A stretch of 58,947 bases of DNA. Origin: an uncultured Clostridia bacterium. Lineage in GTDB: Bacteria > Bacillota > Clostridia > Oscillospirales > Oscillospiraceae. This document shows positions 33,690 to 41,789 of this stretch, in pieces. The DNA lies in contig CAMGRL010000009.1 of NCBI GenBank assembly GCA_946061515.1, forward strand, positions 1-58,947, read 5' to 3'. The notes under the pieces are model-generated. The model was not told the origin of the DNA. It searched no databases and saw nothing but the letters and a program-made list of their open reading frames with translations. Made by a program: the position numbers and the translations under genes. The first letter of the stretch is position 1; every line of letters starts with the position of its first letter.

Positions 33690-34895
33690 ATGGAGACAGT
33701 AGTCGTGATCGGAGGCGGAGCCTCCGGGATGATGGCGGCCCTGACCGCCGCCGAGGATAAAAACAACAAAGTCCTTCTGCTGGAGCGGCAGCAGCGGGTG
33801 GGCCGGAAGCTGCTGGCCACCGGAAACGGCCGCTGCAACCTGACCAACACCGGCGCCACGGCGGAAAATTACCACGGCGACGACCCGGATTTTGTCAAGC
33901 CCGCTCTGGAAAAATTCCCGCCGGAAGCGGCCCTGGGCTTTTTCGGCGGGCTGGGCCTGCTCACGGTGGAAGAGTACGGCGGCCGGGTCTACCCCCTCTC
34001 CAACTCCGCCAACAGCGTGGTGGATGTCCTGCGCTTTGCCCTGGACCGGGCGGGGGTGGAGCTGCGCACCGCCTGTCCTGCCCGGGAGATACAGCGCCGG
34101 GACGGGGGCTATCTGGTGCGCACGGACGAAGGCGAGCTCTTTGCCCACAAGCTCATTGTGGCCTGTGGCGGCGCCGCCGGGGCAAAGCTGGGCGGCGTCA
34201 TGGACGGCTATGAACTTTTAAAGCCCCTGGGACATAAGCGGACAAAGCTGCACCCGGCCCTTGTCCAGCTCATCACCGACCCGGAATACCCCAGAAGTCT
34301 GAAGGGCGTCCGAGCTGAGGTGAAAATGGGCCTGTACCGGGACGGGGAAATGGTCTGTGAAAGCCGGGGAGAGCTTCAGTTTACGGATAACGGCGTCTCC
34401 GGCCCGGCGGCTTTTGATCTTTCCAGAGCTGCCGCTGAGGGCGGCGGGGAGCTGCGGATCGACTTTCTCCGTGACTATGGTAACGCCCATGTGCAGGATC
34501 TGCTGCGCTATCGCCGGGAGCGCTTTCCCGCCCTCCCCTGCGGCGAGCTTTTCACCGGAATGCTCCACAACCGGCTGGGCCGGATGCTGGTCAAATACAG
34601 CGGGCTGAATGCGGCAGTTCCGCTGGAAAACCTCAGTACCGCCGAGCTGCAAAGAGCGGCGGCCGCATGCAAAGACTTTCGCCTGACCCTCCGGGGTACC
34701 GAGGGTTTTGACAGCGCCCAGGTGACCGCCGGGGGCATAAAGACCACGGGCTTTGATCCCGAGACGCTGGAGAGCTGGTTCATGCCCGGCCTCTTTGTAT
34801 GCGGCGAGCTGCTGGACGTGGACGGCGACTGCGGGGGCTACAATCTCCAGTGGGCCTGGGCCAGCGGCCGGCTGGCGGGGAGGCTGGGAAAATGA
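33690..34895 (+). CDS. HI0933/BaiN-family flavoprotein
   Basis: 401 residues. The N-terminal FAD-binding motif is VVVIGGGASGMMAALTAA (about 4-21), then LLLERQQRVGRKLLATGNGR and CNLTNTG, the family fingerprint. The C-terminus has GGIKTTGFDPETLESW and the closing GELLDVDGDCGGYNLQWAWA, a second FAD contact. The family (YhiN, HI0933) is mostly uncharacterised; BaiN of Clostridium scindens reduces bile-acid intermediates, but orthology to it is not shown here. The stop overlaps the next gene's start (ATGA), so translation is coupled. Confidence 0.9.
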   Translation: METVVVIGGGASGMMAALTAAEDKNNKVLLLERQQRVGRKLLATGNGRCNLTNTGATAENYHGDDPDFVKPALEKFPPEAALGFFGGLGLLTVEEYGGRVYPLSNSANSVVDVLRFALDRAGVELRTACPAREIQRRDGGYLVRTDEGELFAHKLIVACGGAAGAKLGGVMDGYELLKPLGHKRTKLHPALVQLITDPEYPRSLKGVRAEVKMGLYRDGEMVCESRGELQFTDNGVSGPAAFDLSRAAAEGGGELRIDFLRDYGNAHVQDLLRYRRERFPALPCGELFTGMLHNRLGRMLVKYSGLNAAVPLENLSTAELQRAAAACKDFRLTLRGTEGFDSAQVTAGGIKTTGFDPETLESWFMPGLFVCGELLDVDGDCGGYNLQWAWASGRLAGRLGK

Positions 34896-36496
34896 TCCTT
34901 GTGCGAAATGTAAAGCTCCTTCCCGGCGAGCCGGCGGAGACGCTGAAAAGTCTGGCCGCAAAGAAGCTGCGGCTGAAAGAAAGCGAGATTACCGGGCTTC
35001 ATCTCACCAAGCGTTCCCTGGACGCCCGGAAAAAGAACGACATCCATTATGTCTGCGCCTGCGCCGTGGCGGTGCGCGGGGATGAAGAGAAAATCATCGC
35101 CAGGGCCAAAAGCCCTGACGTGAGCAAGTATGAGAAGATCGAGTACCATATTCCCCGGGTGGAGCCGCCGGCCCTTCGTCCGGTGGTGGTGGGTTTTGGC
35201 CCGGCGGGGATGTTCGCCGCGCTGGTGCTGGCCAAGGCGGGCGCCCGGCCCATCGTCATCGAGCGGGGGCAGGACGCTCTCAGCCGCAAGGCGGCGGTGG
35301 ACAGGCTCCGCTCGCTAGGTGCGCTGGACCCGGAGAGCAATGTGCAGTTCGGCGAGGGGGGAGCCGGCACCTTTTCCGACGGGAAGCTGAATACCGGCAC
35401 CCACGATAAGCGCATGGGCTGGATGCTCTCCCAGTTTGCCGCCCACGGCGCGCCGGAAAATATCCTCTATGACGCCAAGCCCCACATCGGCACCGACATT
35501 CTTATCGACGTGGTGCAGAATATCCGCCGCAGAGTGATTTCTCTGGGCGGGGAAGTGCGCTTTGAAAACCGGCTGGAGCATCTTATTATAGAAGAAAATC
35601 GGCTGACCGGGGCGGAAATTCGGGACAAAAACGGCGTTTACACCCTGCCCTGCGACAAGCTGATATTGGCCATCGGCCACTCGGCGAGAGACACCTTTGA
35701 ACATCTTCACGCCCAGGGCGTGCCCATGGAGCCAAAGCCCTTTTCCATGGGCGTGCGCATTGAGCACCGGCAGGCGGACATCGACCTTGCCCAGTACGGA
35801 AGGGCCCGGGGAGAGCTGCCGGCGGCGGATTACTCCCTGAATGTCCATCTGCCCGACGGGAAAAGCGCCTACACCTTCTGCATGTGCCCCGGCGGGGAGG
35901 TGTTCGCCGCCGCCTCGGAAGCGGGCGGGGTCTGCACCAACGGCATGAGCTATTCCGCCCGGGACGGGGAAAACGCCAACGCCGCCCTGCTGGTCACGCT
36001 CCATACGGAGGATTTCCCGGACAGCGGCGTGCTCTCCGGTATGCACTGGCAGCGGCAGATCGAGCAGGCGGCCTACGCCTACGGCGGCGGCAATTATCGG
36101 GCTCCCGCCCAGCTTGCGGGGGATTTTCTGGCCCACAGGCCCAGTACGGGGCCGGGGGCAGTCCAGCCCAGCTACCGCCCCGGCGTGGTCTGGGGCGAGC
36201 TGCGCCAGGTATTGCCGGAACGGATAACAGAGGTGCTGGAACGGGCGCTGCCGGAGCTGGGGAAAAAGCTCAACGGCTTTGATTCCCCCGACGCCGTACT
36301 GACCGCGCCGGAGACCCGCTCCTCTTCCCCGGTACGTATTCTGCGCGGCCCCGGCCTTTCTTCGGCTATCGCCGGACTGTACCCCTGCGGCGAAGGCGCG
36401 GGCTACGCCGGCGGTATCTCCTCCGCCGCCGTGGACGGCATGCGCTGTGCCGAGGCAGTGCTTGCCGCATTGAATAACGAGAAAAAAACTGACTGA
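34892..36496 (+). CDS. FAD-dependent oxidoreductase, NAD(FAD)-utilising dehydrogenase type
   Basis: 534 residues from the ATG at 34892, which overlaps the previous stop; the open frame reaches back to 34799 but that part overlaps the upstream gene fully. An N-terminal domain of about 85 residues (LVRNVKLLPGEPAETLKSLA) precedes the FAD fold at PVVVGFGPAGMFAALVLAKA (about 93-112). NVQFGEGGAGTFSDGKLNTG (about 150-170) and the C-terminal YPCGEGAGYAGGISSAAVDG are the marks of this widespread uncharacterised family. The reaction is unknown. It ends the operon at a strong terminator. Confidence 0.88.
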   Translation: MILVRNVKLLPGEPAETLKSLAAKKLRLKESEITGLHLTKRSLDARKKNDIHYVCACAVAVRGDEEKIIARAKSPDVSKYEKIEYHIPRVEPPALRPVVVGFGPAGMFAALVLAKAGARPIVIERGQDALSRKAAVDRLRSLGALDPESNVQFGEGGAGTFSDGKLNTGTHDKRMGWMLSQFAAHGAPENILYDAKPHIGTDILIDVVQNIRRRVISLGGEVRFENRLEHLIIEENRLTGAEIRDKNGVYTLPCDKLILAIGHSARDTFEHLHAQGVPMEPKPFSMGVRIEHRQADIDLAQYGRARGELPAADYSLNVHLPDGKSAYTFCMCPGGEVFAAASEAGGVCTNGMSYSARDGENANAALLVTLHTEDFPDSGVLSGMHWQRQIEQAAYAYGGGNYRAPAQLAGDFLAHRPSTGPGAVQPSYRPGVVWGELRQVLPERITEVLERALPELGKKLNGFDSPDAVLTAPETRSSSPVRILRGPGLSSAIAGLYPCGEGAGYAGGISSAAVDGMRCAEAVLAALNNEKKTD

Positions 36497-36521
36497 AGCG
36501 CTGTGCGTCAGTCAGTTTTTT
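36485..36521. terminator. bidirectional terminator, flavoprotein / hydrolase
   Basis: AAAACTGACTGA pairs with TCAGTCAGTTTT around an 11-base loop. The stem contains the end of the flavoprotein gene and the stop codon of the convergent hydrolase gene (36512-36514). Confidence 0.88.
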
Positions 36522-37420
36522 ACATATTTTTGGATGAAACTGTCCAGCTTGGCCGCGTATTCCTCCGGGGCCACATACATGCTCTCCACATGCCTGGCCT
36601 CCGGGACCCAGAGATGATCCTTCTCCGCCGGGCACAGCCTGTACAGCGCCTGGCCCACATCGGCAGGCACGGTATGGTCCTCCATGCCGTGGACAAAGAG
36701 GACTGGCGTATGGCAGCGGGCCAGATTGGGGCGCACATCGGTATCCTTCAAACTGTAGCCCGCCGTCAGGCGGTTGATCGCCCGCAGGGGCTGGACCATG
36801 AAATAAAGGCGCTTACTCAGCAGGCTGCCCACATTCATAAATCCACTGTCCGACACGATGAAGCGCACGTTTTCCGGCACCCGGTCGCTCATTTTCAGAA
36901 CGGTGGCGCCGCCCATGGAAAAGCCGTGCAGGACGATCTGCACATTTTCTCCGAAACGCCCGGTCAAATACGACAGCCACTTCAGGCAGTCCTGGCTCTC
37001 ATAGACGCCATAGCCGATCAGCTTTCCGCCGCTTTCGCCGGAGGCGGTGTGGTCGCAGCAGAACAGGTCAAAGCCCCGGCTGTGATAGTAGTCCATGAAC
37101 ATGCCCGCCGCTTCCGCGTGGTCCGAGCGGTAGCCGTGGATCAAAAAGGCGATCTTTCCCGAGGGCTTTTCCCCGCAGGGGAGATAAAAGCCGCACAACT
37201 CCTCCCCCCGGTCTGAGCGGAGGCCTATCCGCTCCTGGGGCGCGGCGCGCAGCCGTTCCGCCGCACCGTCCCTGTACAGGGTGAAATCGCGCACATGGTT
37301 TTTGTTATCGGAAAACAGATTAAACAAAGGGGAACCGCTCCTGCAAAAAACATAGCGGTACAGCTCCCCCGTCAGTACGGCAGCCGCTGAGGCCGCCGCG
37401 ATCAGGGTCTTTTTCTTCAT
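36512..37420 (-). CDS. alpha/beta hydrolase, membrane-associated
   Basis: 302 residues. An N-terminal hydrophobic stretch (KKKTLIAAASAAAVLTGEL) suggests membrane anchoring or export. The hydrolase fold has the oxyanion region IAFLIHGYRSDHAEA (about 90-104), the nucleophile elbow LHGFSMGGATVL (about 164-175, Ser in GFSMG), the acid in FVHGMEDHTVP (about 245-255) and the His in PEARHVESMY near 279. It resembles the cell-surface BAAT/dienelactone-type hydrolases of Firmicutes. Substrate unknown. Eighteen bases separate it from the gene upstream on the same strand, which may share its transcript. Confidence 0.88.
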   Translation of the reverse strand: MKKKTLIAAASAAAVLTGELYRYVFCRSGSPLFNLFSDNKNHVRDFTLYRDGAAERLRAAPQERIGLRSDRGEELCGFYLPCGEKPSGKIAFLIHGYRSDHAEAAGMFMDYYHSRGFDLFCCDHTASGESGGKLIGYGVYESQDCLKWLSYLTGRFGENVQIVLHGFSMGGATVLKMSDRVPENVRFIVSDSGFMNVGSLLSKRLYFMVQPLRAINRLTAGYSLKDTDVRPNLARCHTPVLFVHGMEDHTVPADVGQALYRLCPAEKDHLWVPEARHVESMYVAPEEYAAKLDSFIQKYVKN

Positions 37421-37438
37421 TTTATTCCACCACGAAAA

Positions 37439-38119
37439 TTATAGCCGTTTTTCACTTTCTTCAGCGGCAGCCCGGTAAAATTCAAGGAAAAATTCATACA
37501 TGGGCATAAGCGCTGAATAGGCGTCGGCCAGAGTCCGGGGCAGGCTGCTTTCAAAAAGCTCCCCGCCGAAGTCTTTGCAGCGCTCCATTCCTATGCGCTT
37601 CCGGTTATACCAGCGGTTGATGATCTCGCCCCGGTTGCCTTTGGGCCGCTTGTACTCCTCCCCGTAGACCCGGAAGCCCCCGTTCTCCACCGCCACGGCC
37701 AGCCGTTCAAAGCGGGCGGGGTTTGCGTCCACCAGGCGGCGGAAGGCCTCCATCTGGCTGGGGCTGGCGCCGCAAAAGCCCATGCCGTAGCTGTAGTCCG
37801 CGGCGCCGATCTCAAACCAGAACATGGGCCCCTCCCCCTGGATCTCCCCACTTTTCAGGGAGAACCACAGGTGGTCCTTATAGGGTCCCCGGCCAAACAG
37901 CCGCCGGGCGTCCCGATAGATCCGGGCCACATGGAGCTGCAGCCCCATGTGTGGGTATTTTTCTCTCATGATTTCATGGGTGTCCGCCGCCAGGGCCTTG
38001 AAAGGCTGGTTCAGGACTTTTTCAAACTCATCCTTGTGCGCCAGAAACCAGGGGCGCTCATTGTTGAAGGACAGCTCCCATAAAAAATCGCTGGTCTGCT
38101 GCGTAAAGCCGTTAAACAT
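37439..38119 (-). CDS. DUF2461 domain protein
   Basis: 226 residues from the ATG at 38119. The frame is open upstream to 38239, but that part is AT-rich and not family-like; the nearest SD-like GAGGAAG is rather far, so the start is uncertain. FLWELSFNNERPWFLAHKDE (about 12-31) and HVARIYRDARRLFGRGPYKD (about 62-81) are the conserved parts of DUF2461. The family is widespread and uncharacterised. It lies divergent from tctC. Confidence 0.85.
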   Translation of the reverse strand: MFNGFTQQTSDFLWELSFNNERPWFLAHKDEFEKVLNQPFKALAADTHEIMREKYPHMGLQLHVARIYRDARRLFGRGPYKDHLWFSLKSGEIQGEGPMFWFEIGAADYSYGMGFCGASPSQMEAFRRLVDANPARFERLAVAVENGGFRVYGEEYKRPKGNRGEIINRWYNRKRIGMERCKDFGGELFESSLPRTLADAYSALMPMYEFFLEFYRAAAEESEKRL

Positions 38120-38245
38120 AGAAATAGCCGTTTCTTCCTCAATCGTTAATTTAATAATTATACCATTTTTACTGCACGAAATCAATGGCTTTATCCTGAT
38201 TTTTTGTGGGAATGCGCTAAAAATTCCAATAAATTTCACAGAATA

Positions 38246-38274
38246 TTGACAAATTTTTTATATCGTCATATAAT
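38246..38274 (+). promoter_or_regulatory. promoter of tctCBA
   Basis: A perfect TTGACA (38246-38251) and TATAAT (38269-38274) with a 17-base spacer. A GGAGGAG SD precedes the tctC ATG. The whole unit suggests strong expression. Confidence 0.82.
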
Positions 38275-38331
38275 GCTTCCAGATTTTACGGGAAAAACCT
38301 TCCTGTAATATAAAAAATTGGAGGAGAAAAA

Positions 38332-39360
38332 ATGAAAAAGCTTTTTGCCCTTATCCTCGCACTGTGCATGGTATTTGCCCTTTGCGCCTGCGGACAGACT
38401 GCCGCCCCCGCCGAGAGCGCCGCTCCCGCAGAGAGTGAAGCCCCCGCAGAGGCTCCCGCAGAAGAGAGCGCCGCTCCCGAAGCCACCGGCTGGGCTCCCG
38501 ACGGCCCCGTAACCCTGGTCGTCGCCTACAAGGCCGGCAACGGCACCGACGTTACCGCCCGTATCCTGGCTCAGTATGCTGAGAAGTACGTTGGCCAGAC
38601 CATCGTCATCGAGAACGTTGACGGCGGCTCCGGCTCCATCGGCTGGTCCCAGATCGCCGCAGCCGAGCCCGACGGCATGACCATCGGCTTCATGAACCTG
38701 CCCAACTTCAACAGCTCCATCGTCAAGGGCCTTGGCACCTACACCACCGATGACTTTGCCGCCATCTGCAACCACGTCACCGAGACCTCTCTGGTTCTGG
38801 TCCGCGCTGACGACGACCGCTTCGCCACCATCGACGATCTGGTCGCTTATGCCAAGGAGAACAACACTGTCGCCTCCACCAACGGCGCACAGGCCTCCAA
38901 CCACATCGGCGCACAGGCCTTTGCCAACTCCGCCGGCTTCAAGTACACCGACCTGCCTCAGGGCAACACCGCCGACGAGCTGACCTCCCTGCTGGGCGGC
39001 GAGGCTGACTGGTGCGTAGCCAAGGTGGCCGACATTGCCGGCCGTACCGACGTCCGCGCTCTGGCCGCTTTCTCCACCGAGCGTCTGGCCGAGATGCCCG
39101 ATGTCCCCACCCTGGGCGAGAAGGGCTACTATGACCAGTGGCTGGGTTCCTCCCGCTGCGTTGTGGCTCCCGCCGGCGTCTCTGACGAAGTCATCGCCTT
39201 CTACGAAGAGGCCTTCCGTCTGACCATGGAAGATCCCGAGTATCTGGAAGCCGCTGCAAGCTTTGCCACCGATTACAAGAACGCCGCTGACACCGCTGCT
39301 CTGATCCAGCAGCAGCAGGAGTTCACCGAAAGTCTCGCTGAGGGCTTCTGGTACGAATAA
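38332..39360 (+). CDS. tctC: tripartite tricarboxylate transporter substrate-binding protein
   Basis: 342 residues. Signal KKLFALILALCMVFALCACG with a lipobox Cys (about 20), then a low-complexity Ala/Pro/Glu/Ser linker to about 50. The binding domain is of the TctC/BugT family: VTLVVAYKAGNGTDVTARIL (about 57-76), GSGSIGWSQIAAAEPDG, LAAFSTERLAEMPDVPTLGE and GSSRCVVAPAGVSDEVI. It captures a carboxylate outside the membrane and delivers it to TctAB; citrate-like substrates are typical, but the exact one is not readable here. A terminator-like hairpin after it should make it more abundant than the membrane subunits. Confidence 0.94.
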   Translation: MKKLFALILALCMVFALCACGQTAAPAESAAPAESEAPAEAPAEESAAPEATGWAPDGPVTLVVAYKAGNGTDVTARILAQYAEKYVGQTIVIENVDGGSGSIGWSQIAAAEPDGMTIGFMNLPNFNSSIVKGLGTYTTDDFAAICNHVTETSLVLVRADDDRFATIDDLVAYAKENNTVASTNGAQASNHIGAQAFANSAGFKYTDLPQGNTADELTSLLGGEADWCVAKVADIAGRTDVRALAAFSTERLAEMPDVPTLGEKGYYDQWLGSSRCVVAPAGVSDEVIAFYEEAFRLTMEDPEYLEAAASFATDYKNAADTAALIQQQQEFTESLAEGFWYE

Positions 39361-39374
39361 TCCCACAAAACAAT

Positions 39375-39406
39375 AAAAAAGGGGCAGGCAAGCCTGCCCC
39401 TTTTTT
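39375..39406 (+). terminator. intra-operon terminator between tctC and tctB
   Basis: AAAAAAGGGGCAGG pairs with CCTGCCCCTTTTTT around a four-base loop. It lies between tctC and tctB without a new promoter visible, so it probably sets the ratio of binding protein to membrane parts. Confidence 0.88.
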
Positions 39407-39444
39407 CCCATTTCCCAATTCTTTTCGCTAAGGAGGGATATCCC

Positions 39445-39894
39445 TTGAAAATGAAAAAGACAGACATCGGCGTTGTGGTCTTCATGTACGCCGTCTGTGC
39501 CTTCTTTTATGCCTACAGCTCCACACTCAGCGACACCAGCAAAACCTACCCTCTCTTTACCATCACCCTGCTTTTCGGCCTGACCACACTGTATCTGATC
39601 CAGATGATCCTGGCCGCCCGTAAGTTCGGCGTGGAGAGCGGCGTCGACAAGGTCTTCGCCGGTTTTAAGGCTCTGCAGTTTATTCTTTCACTGGTACTGA
39701 CCATCGCCTATTTCTTCATGGTGAAATATCTGGGCTTCTTTACCGCAACCACGATCTTTATGATCGCATCCTTTATCTATCTCAAGGTTCCCGTGCTCCA
39801 CTCCATCATCGCCCTTGTGGTCATGGACCTGCTTATTTACCTTGCTTTCGTTCAGTTTCTCGGTGTGCGTTTGCCCACCGGACTGCTTTTTTAA
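39445..39894 (+). CDS. tctB: tripartite tricarboxylate transporter small membrane subunit
   Basis: 149 residues with four helices, the length and topology of TctB. It begins MKKTDIGVVVFMYAVCAFFY and ends YLAFVQFLGVRLPTGLLF; the final LGVRLPTGLL is a family hallmark. AGGAGG at 39431-39436 stands eight bases before a TTG at 39445 and fourteen before an ATG at 39451, so the TTG is preferred. tctA follows 14 bases downstream. Confidence 0.9.
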   Translation: MKMKKTDIGVVVFMYAVCAFFYAYSSTLSDTSKTYPLFTITLLFGLTTLYLIQMILAARKFGVESGVDKVFAGFKALQFILSLVLTIAYFFMVKYLGFFTATTIFMIASFIYLKVPVLHSIIALVVMDLLIYLAFVQFLGVRLPTGLLF

Positions 39895-39908
39895 GGAGGG
39901 CTTGACTT

Positions 39909-41447
39909 ATGCTTGAAACTTTACAGCTTATGGGTCAGGGCTTTATCAGCGCCCTCACTTGGATGAACCTTTTGGCCATGGCCGGCGGCGTGGCGCTGGG
40001 CATTATTATCGGCTGTCTGCCCGGCCTGTCGGCGGCAATGGGCGTGGCCCTGATGCTGCCGCTGACCTTCTCCATGCCCGCAGACACCGGCCTGATCGTT
40101 TTGGGCGCCATCTACTGCGGCGCCATCTTCGGCGGCTCCATCTCCGCCATTCTGATTCACACCCCCGGCACCCCCGCCTCCGCCGCCACCGCCATTGAGG
40201 GCTACCAGATGACCCTTCAGGGCAAGGCCGGCAAAGCCCTGGCCACCGCCTGCTGGAGCTCCTTCTGGGGCGGCCTTCTCAGCTGCATTTCCCTGTACTT
40301 CTTCGCCCCGCTGCTTGCCCAGCTGGCGCTGAAGTTCATGTCCGCCGAAAAGTTCTGGCTGGGCATCTTCGGTCTGACCATCATCGCCGGTGTTTCCAGC
40401 AAGTCCATCGTCAAGGGCCTGATGTCCGGCGCGCTGGGTCTGATCATCTCCACCATCGGCCTTGACCCCATCGACGGCACCAAGCGCTTTATGTTCGGCC
40501 AGGCCTTCCTGGCTGAGGGCATCAACACCACCTGCGCCCTGATCGGTCTGTTCTCCATGTCCCAGGTCTTTATCCTGGCGGAGAAGGAGATCAAGGCCCG
40601 GGCCAAGGCGGCCAAATTCACCGACAAGATCACCCTGACCAGGGCCGAGCGGAAAAAGATCCGTCCCACCATCGTCCGCTCCTGGATCATGGGCAACATC
40701 ATCGGCATTCTGCCCGGCGCCGGCGCGTCCATCGCCTGCTTTTTGGGCTACAACAGCGCAAAGCAGTTTTCCAAGACCAAGGAGGAATTTGGTCACGGCG
40801 CCATTGAAGGCGTGGCCGGTTCTGAGGCCGCCAACAACGCCGTCACCGGCGGCTCCCTGATCCCCATGCTGACCCTGGGCATCCCCGGCGAGTCTGTCAC
40901 CGCCGTGCTCATGGGCGGCCTGATCATTCAGGGTCTGACCCCGGGTCCCGAGCTCTTTACCAAGCACGCCGCCATGACCTACACCTTCTTTGCCGGTTTT
41001 GTTCTGGTGCAGTTTTTCATGCTGGCCATCGGCACCCTGGGCTGCCGCGGCTTCGCCCAGATCTCCCGCCTGTCCGACGCGATTTTGATCCCATGCGTCA
41101 CCGTGCTCTGCGTCATCGGCTCCTACGCCATTCACCGCAATATGAGCGACGTGGTGGTCATGATCATCTTCGGTGTGCTGGGCTATCTGATGCGCAAGTT
41201 TGACCTGAACACCGCGGCGGTGGTTCTGGCCCTGATCCTGGGGCCCATCAGTGAAAAAGGCCTGCGCGGCGCTCTTCGCGTCAGCGACGGCGACATCGGC
41301 TGTCTGTTCCAGTCTCCTGTCAGCTGGGTGCTCATCATCCTCAGCATCGTCGGCATCTTCTCTCCCTTTATCATGGACAAATTCGAGCGCAAAGTCGCCG
41401 GAGACGAGAGCGTGGACCAGGCCGTTCAGGACGAGACTCTCTCCTGA
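39909..41447 (+). CDS. tctA: tripartite tricarboxylate transporter large permease
   Basis: 512 residues with about twelve helices, the main channel subunit of a TTT carrier. Family motifs are GIIIGCLPGLSAAMGVALML (about 31-50), GAIYCGAIFGGSISAILIHT and PGTPASAATAIEGY in the first half, then GILPGAGASIACFLGYNSAK and LIPMLTLGIPGESVTAVLMG in the second. The two GxPG repeats are the presumed substrate site. SD AAGGAGG lies upstream. The operon ends at a strong terminator. Transport is driven by ion gradients in studied members. Confidence 0.95.
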   Translation: MLETLQLMGQGFISALTWMNLLAMAGGVALGIIIGCLPGLSAAMGVALMLPLTFSMPADTGLIVLGAIYCGAIFGGSISAILIHTPGTPASAATAIEGYQMTLQGKAGKALATACWSSFWGGLLSCISLYFFAPLLAQLALKFMSAEKFWLGIFGLTIIAGVSSKSIVKGLMSGALGLIISTIGLDPIDGTKRFMFGQAFLAEGINTTCALIGLFSMSQVFILAEKEIKARAKAAKFTDKITLTRAERKKIRPTIVRSWIMGNIIGILPGAGASIACFLGYNSAKQFSKTKEEFGHGAIEGVAGSEAANNAVTGGSLIPMLTLGIPGESVTAVLMGGLIIQGLTPGPELFTKHAAMTYTFFAGFVLVQFFMLAIGTLGCRGFAQISRLSDAILIPCVTVLCVIGSYAIHRNMSDVVVMIIFGVLGYLMRKFDLNTAAVVLALILGPISEKGLRGALRVSDGDIGCLFQSPVSWVLIILSIVGIFSPFIMDKFERKVAGDESVDQAVQDETLS

Positions 41448-41472
41448 TCTGAATCTTTCGTCAAGAAAAGTT

Positions 41473-41506
41473 TCCCGGAACATTTTCCATGTTCCGGGAT
41501 TTTTTA
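41473..41506 (+). terminator. terminator of tctCBA
   Basis: TCCCGGAACAT pairs with ATGTTCCGGGA around five bases, followed by TTTTTT. Confidence 0.92.
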
Positions 41507-41566
41507 TTCCTTTAGCGCGCAAGGCGCATTGTGGATAGTGCATAAAAAACGGCGTCGAAATTTGGC

Positions 41567-41595
41567 TTGCCTAAAAATGCCTGTACCGTTATAAT
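41567..41595 (+). promoter_or_regulatory. promoter of msmK-type gene
   Basis: TTGCCT (41567-41572) and TATAAT (41590-41595) are 17 bases apart. The predicted start near 41602 leaves a leader of about 188 bases. This and the leader account for the 342-base gap after tctA. Confidence 0.75.
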
Positions 41596-41601
41596 ATATG
41601 C

Positions 41602-41789
41602 GGGTTTGAACGCCCTATTTTGACTGCGTGTGCAGCTCTCCATATTCTTAGCTGTACACAGCTTTAACAAGGAGGAGTATGAACATCCCCTGACTCGGGG
41701 TGCGGCAGTGTGGAGACCTGTCGTAATGCGGGAGGCTTTGCCCCCGCGAGGTCACTCAGGCGGAGGCCGTTTGACCGGAGTCGGAAAGC
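41602..41789 (+). promoter_or_regulatory. structured 5' leader of msmK pairing with its SD
   Basis: A first hairpin pairs GTGTGCAGCT (41628-41637) with AGCTGTACAC (41650-41659). Then AAGGAGG and an ATG-AAC-ATC-CCC-TGA mini frame (41679-41693) follow. A nested set of helices closes the rest: CC-GACTC-GG (41689-41698) with CC-GAGTC-GG (41775-41784), CGGC with GCCG (41703/41766), AGTG with CACT (41707/41753), ACCT with AGGT (41716/41749) and GCGGG with CCCGC (41728/41743). The outer helix contains the msmK SD GGAG (41777-41780). I recognise no known riboswitch class. Confidence 0.6.

Noticed and set aside
39921-41543. 540-codon open frame antisense to tctA
   Set aside because: It is Gly/Asp/His-rich shadow sequence of a membrane protein gene; tctA has family motifs, SD and operon context.
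41679-41693. Four-codon upstream frame MNIP before msmK
   Set aside because: The SD stands only three bases from the ATG, which is too close for efficient initiation; kept as a note in the leader, not as a gene.
41689-41789. msmK leader as a TPP riboswitch
   Set aside because: GGGGTGC occurs, but CTGAGA and the second TPP core segment are absent.
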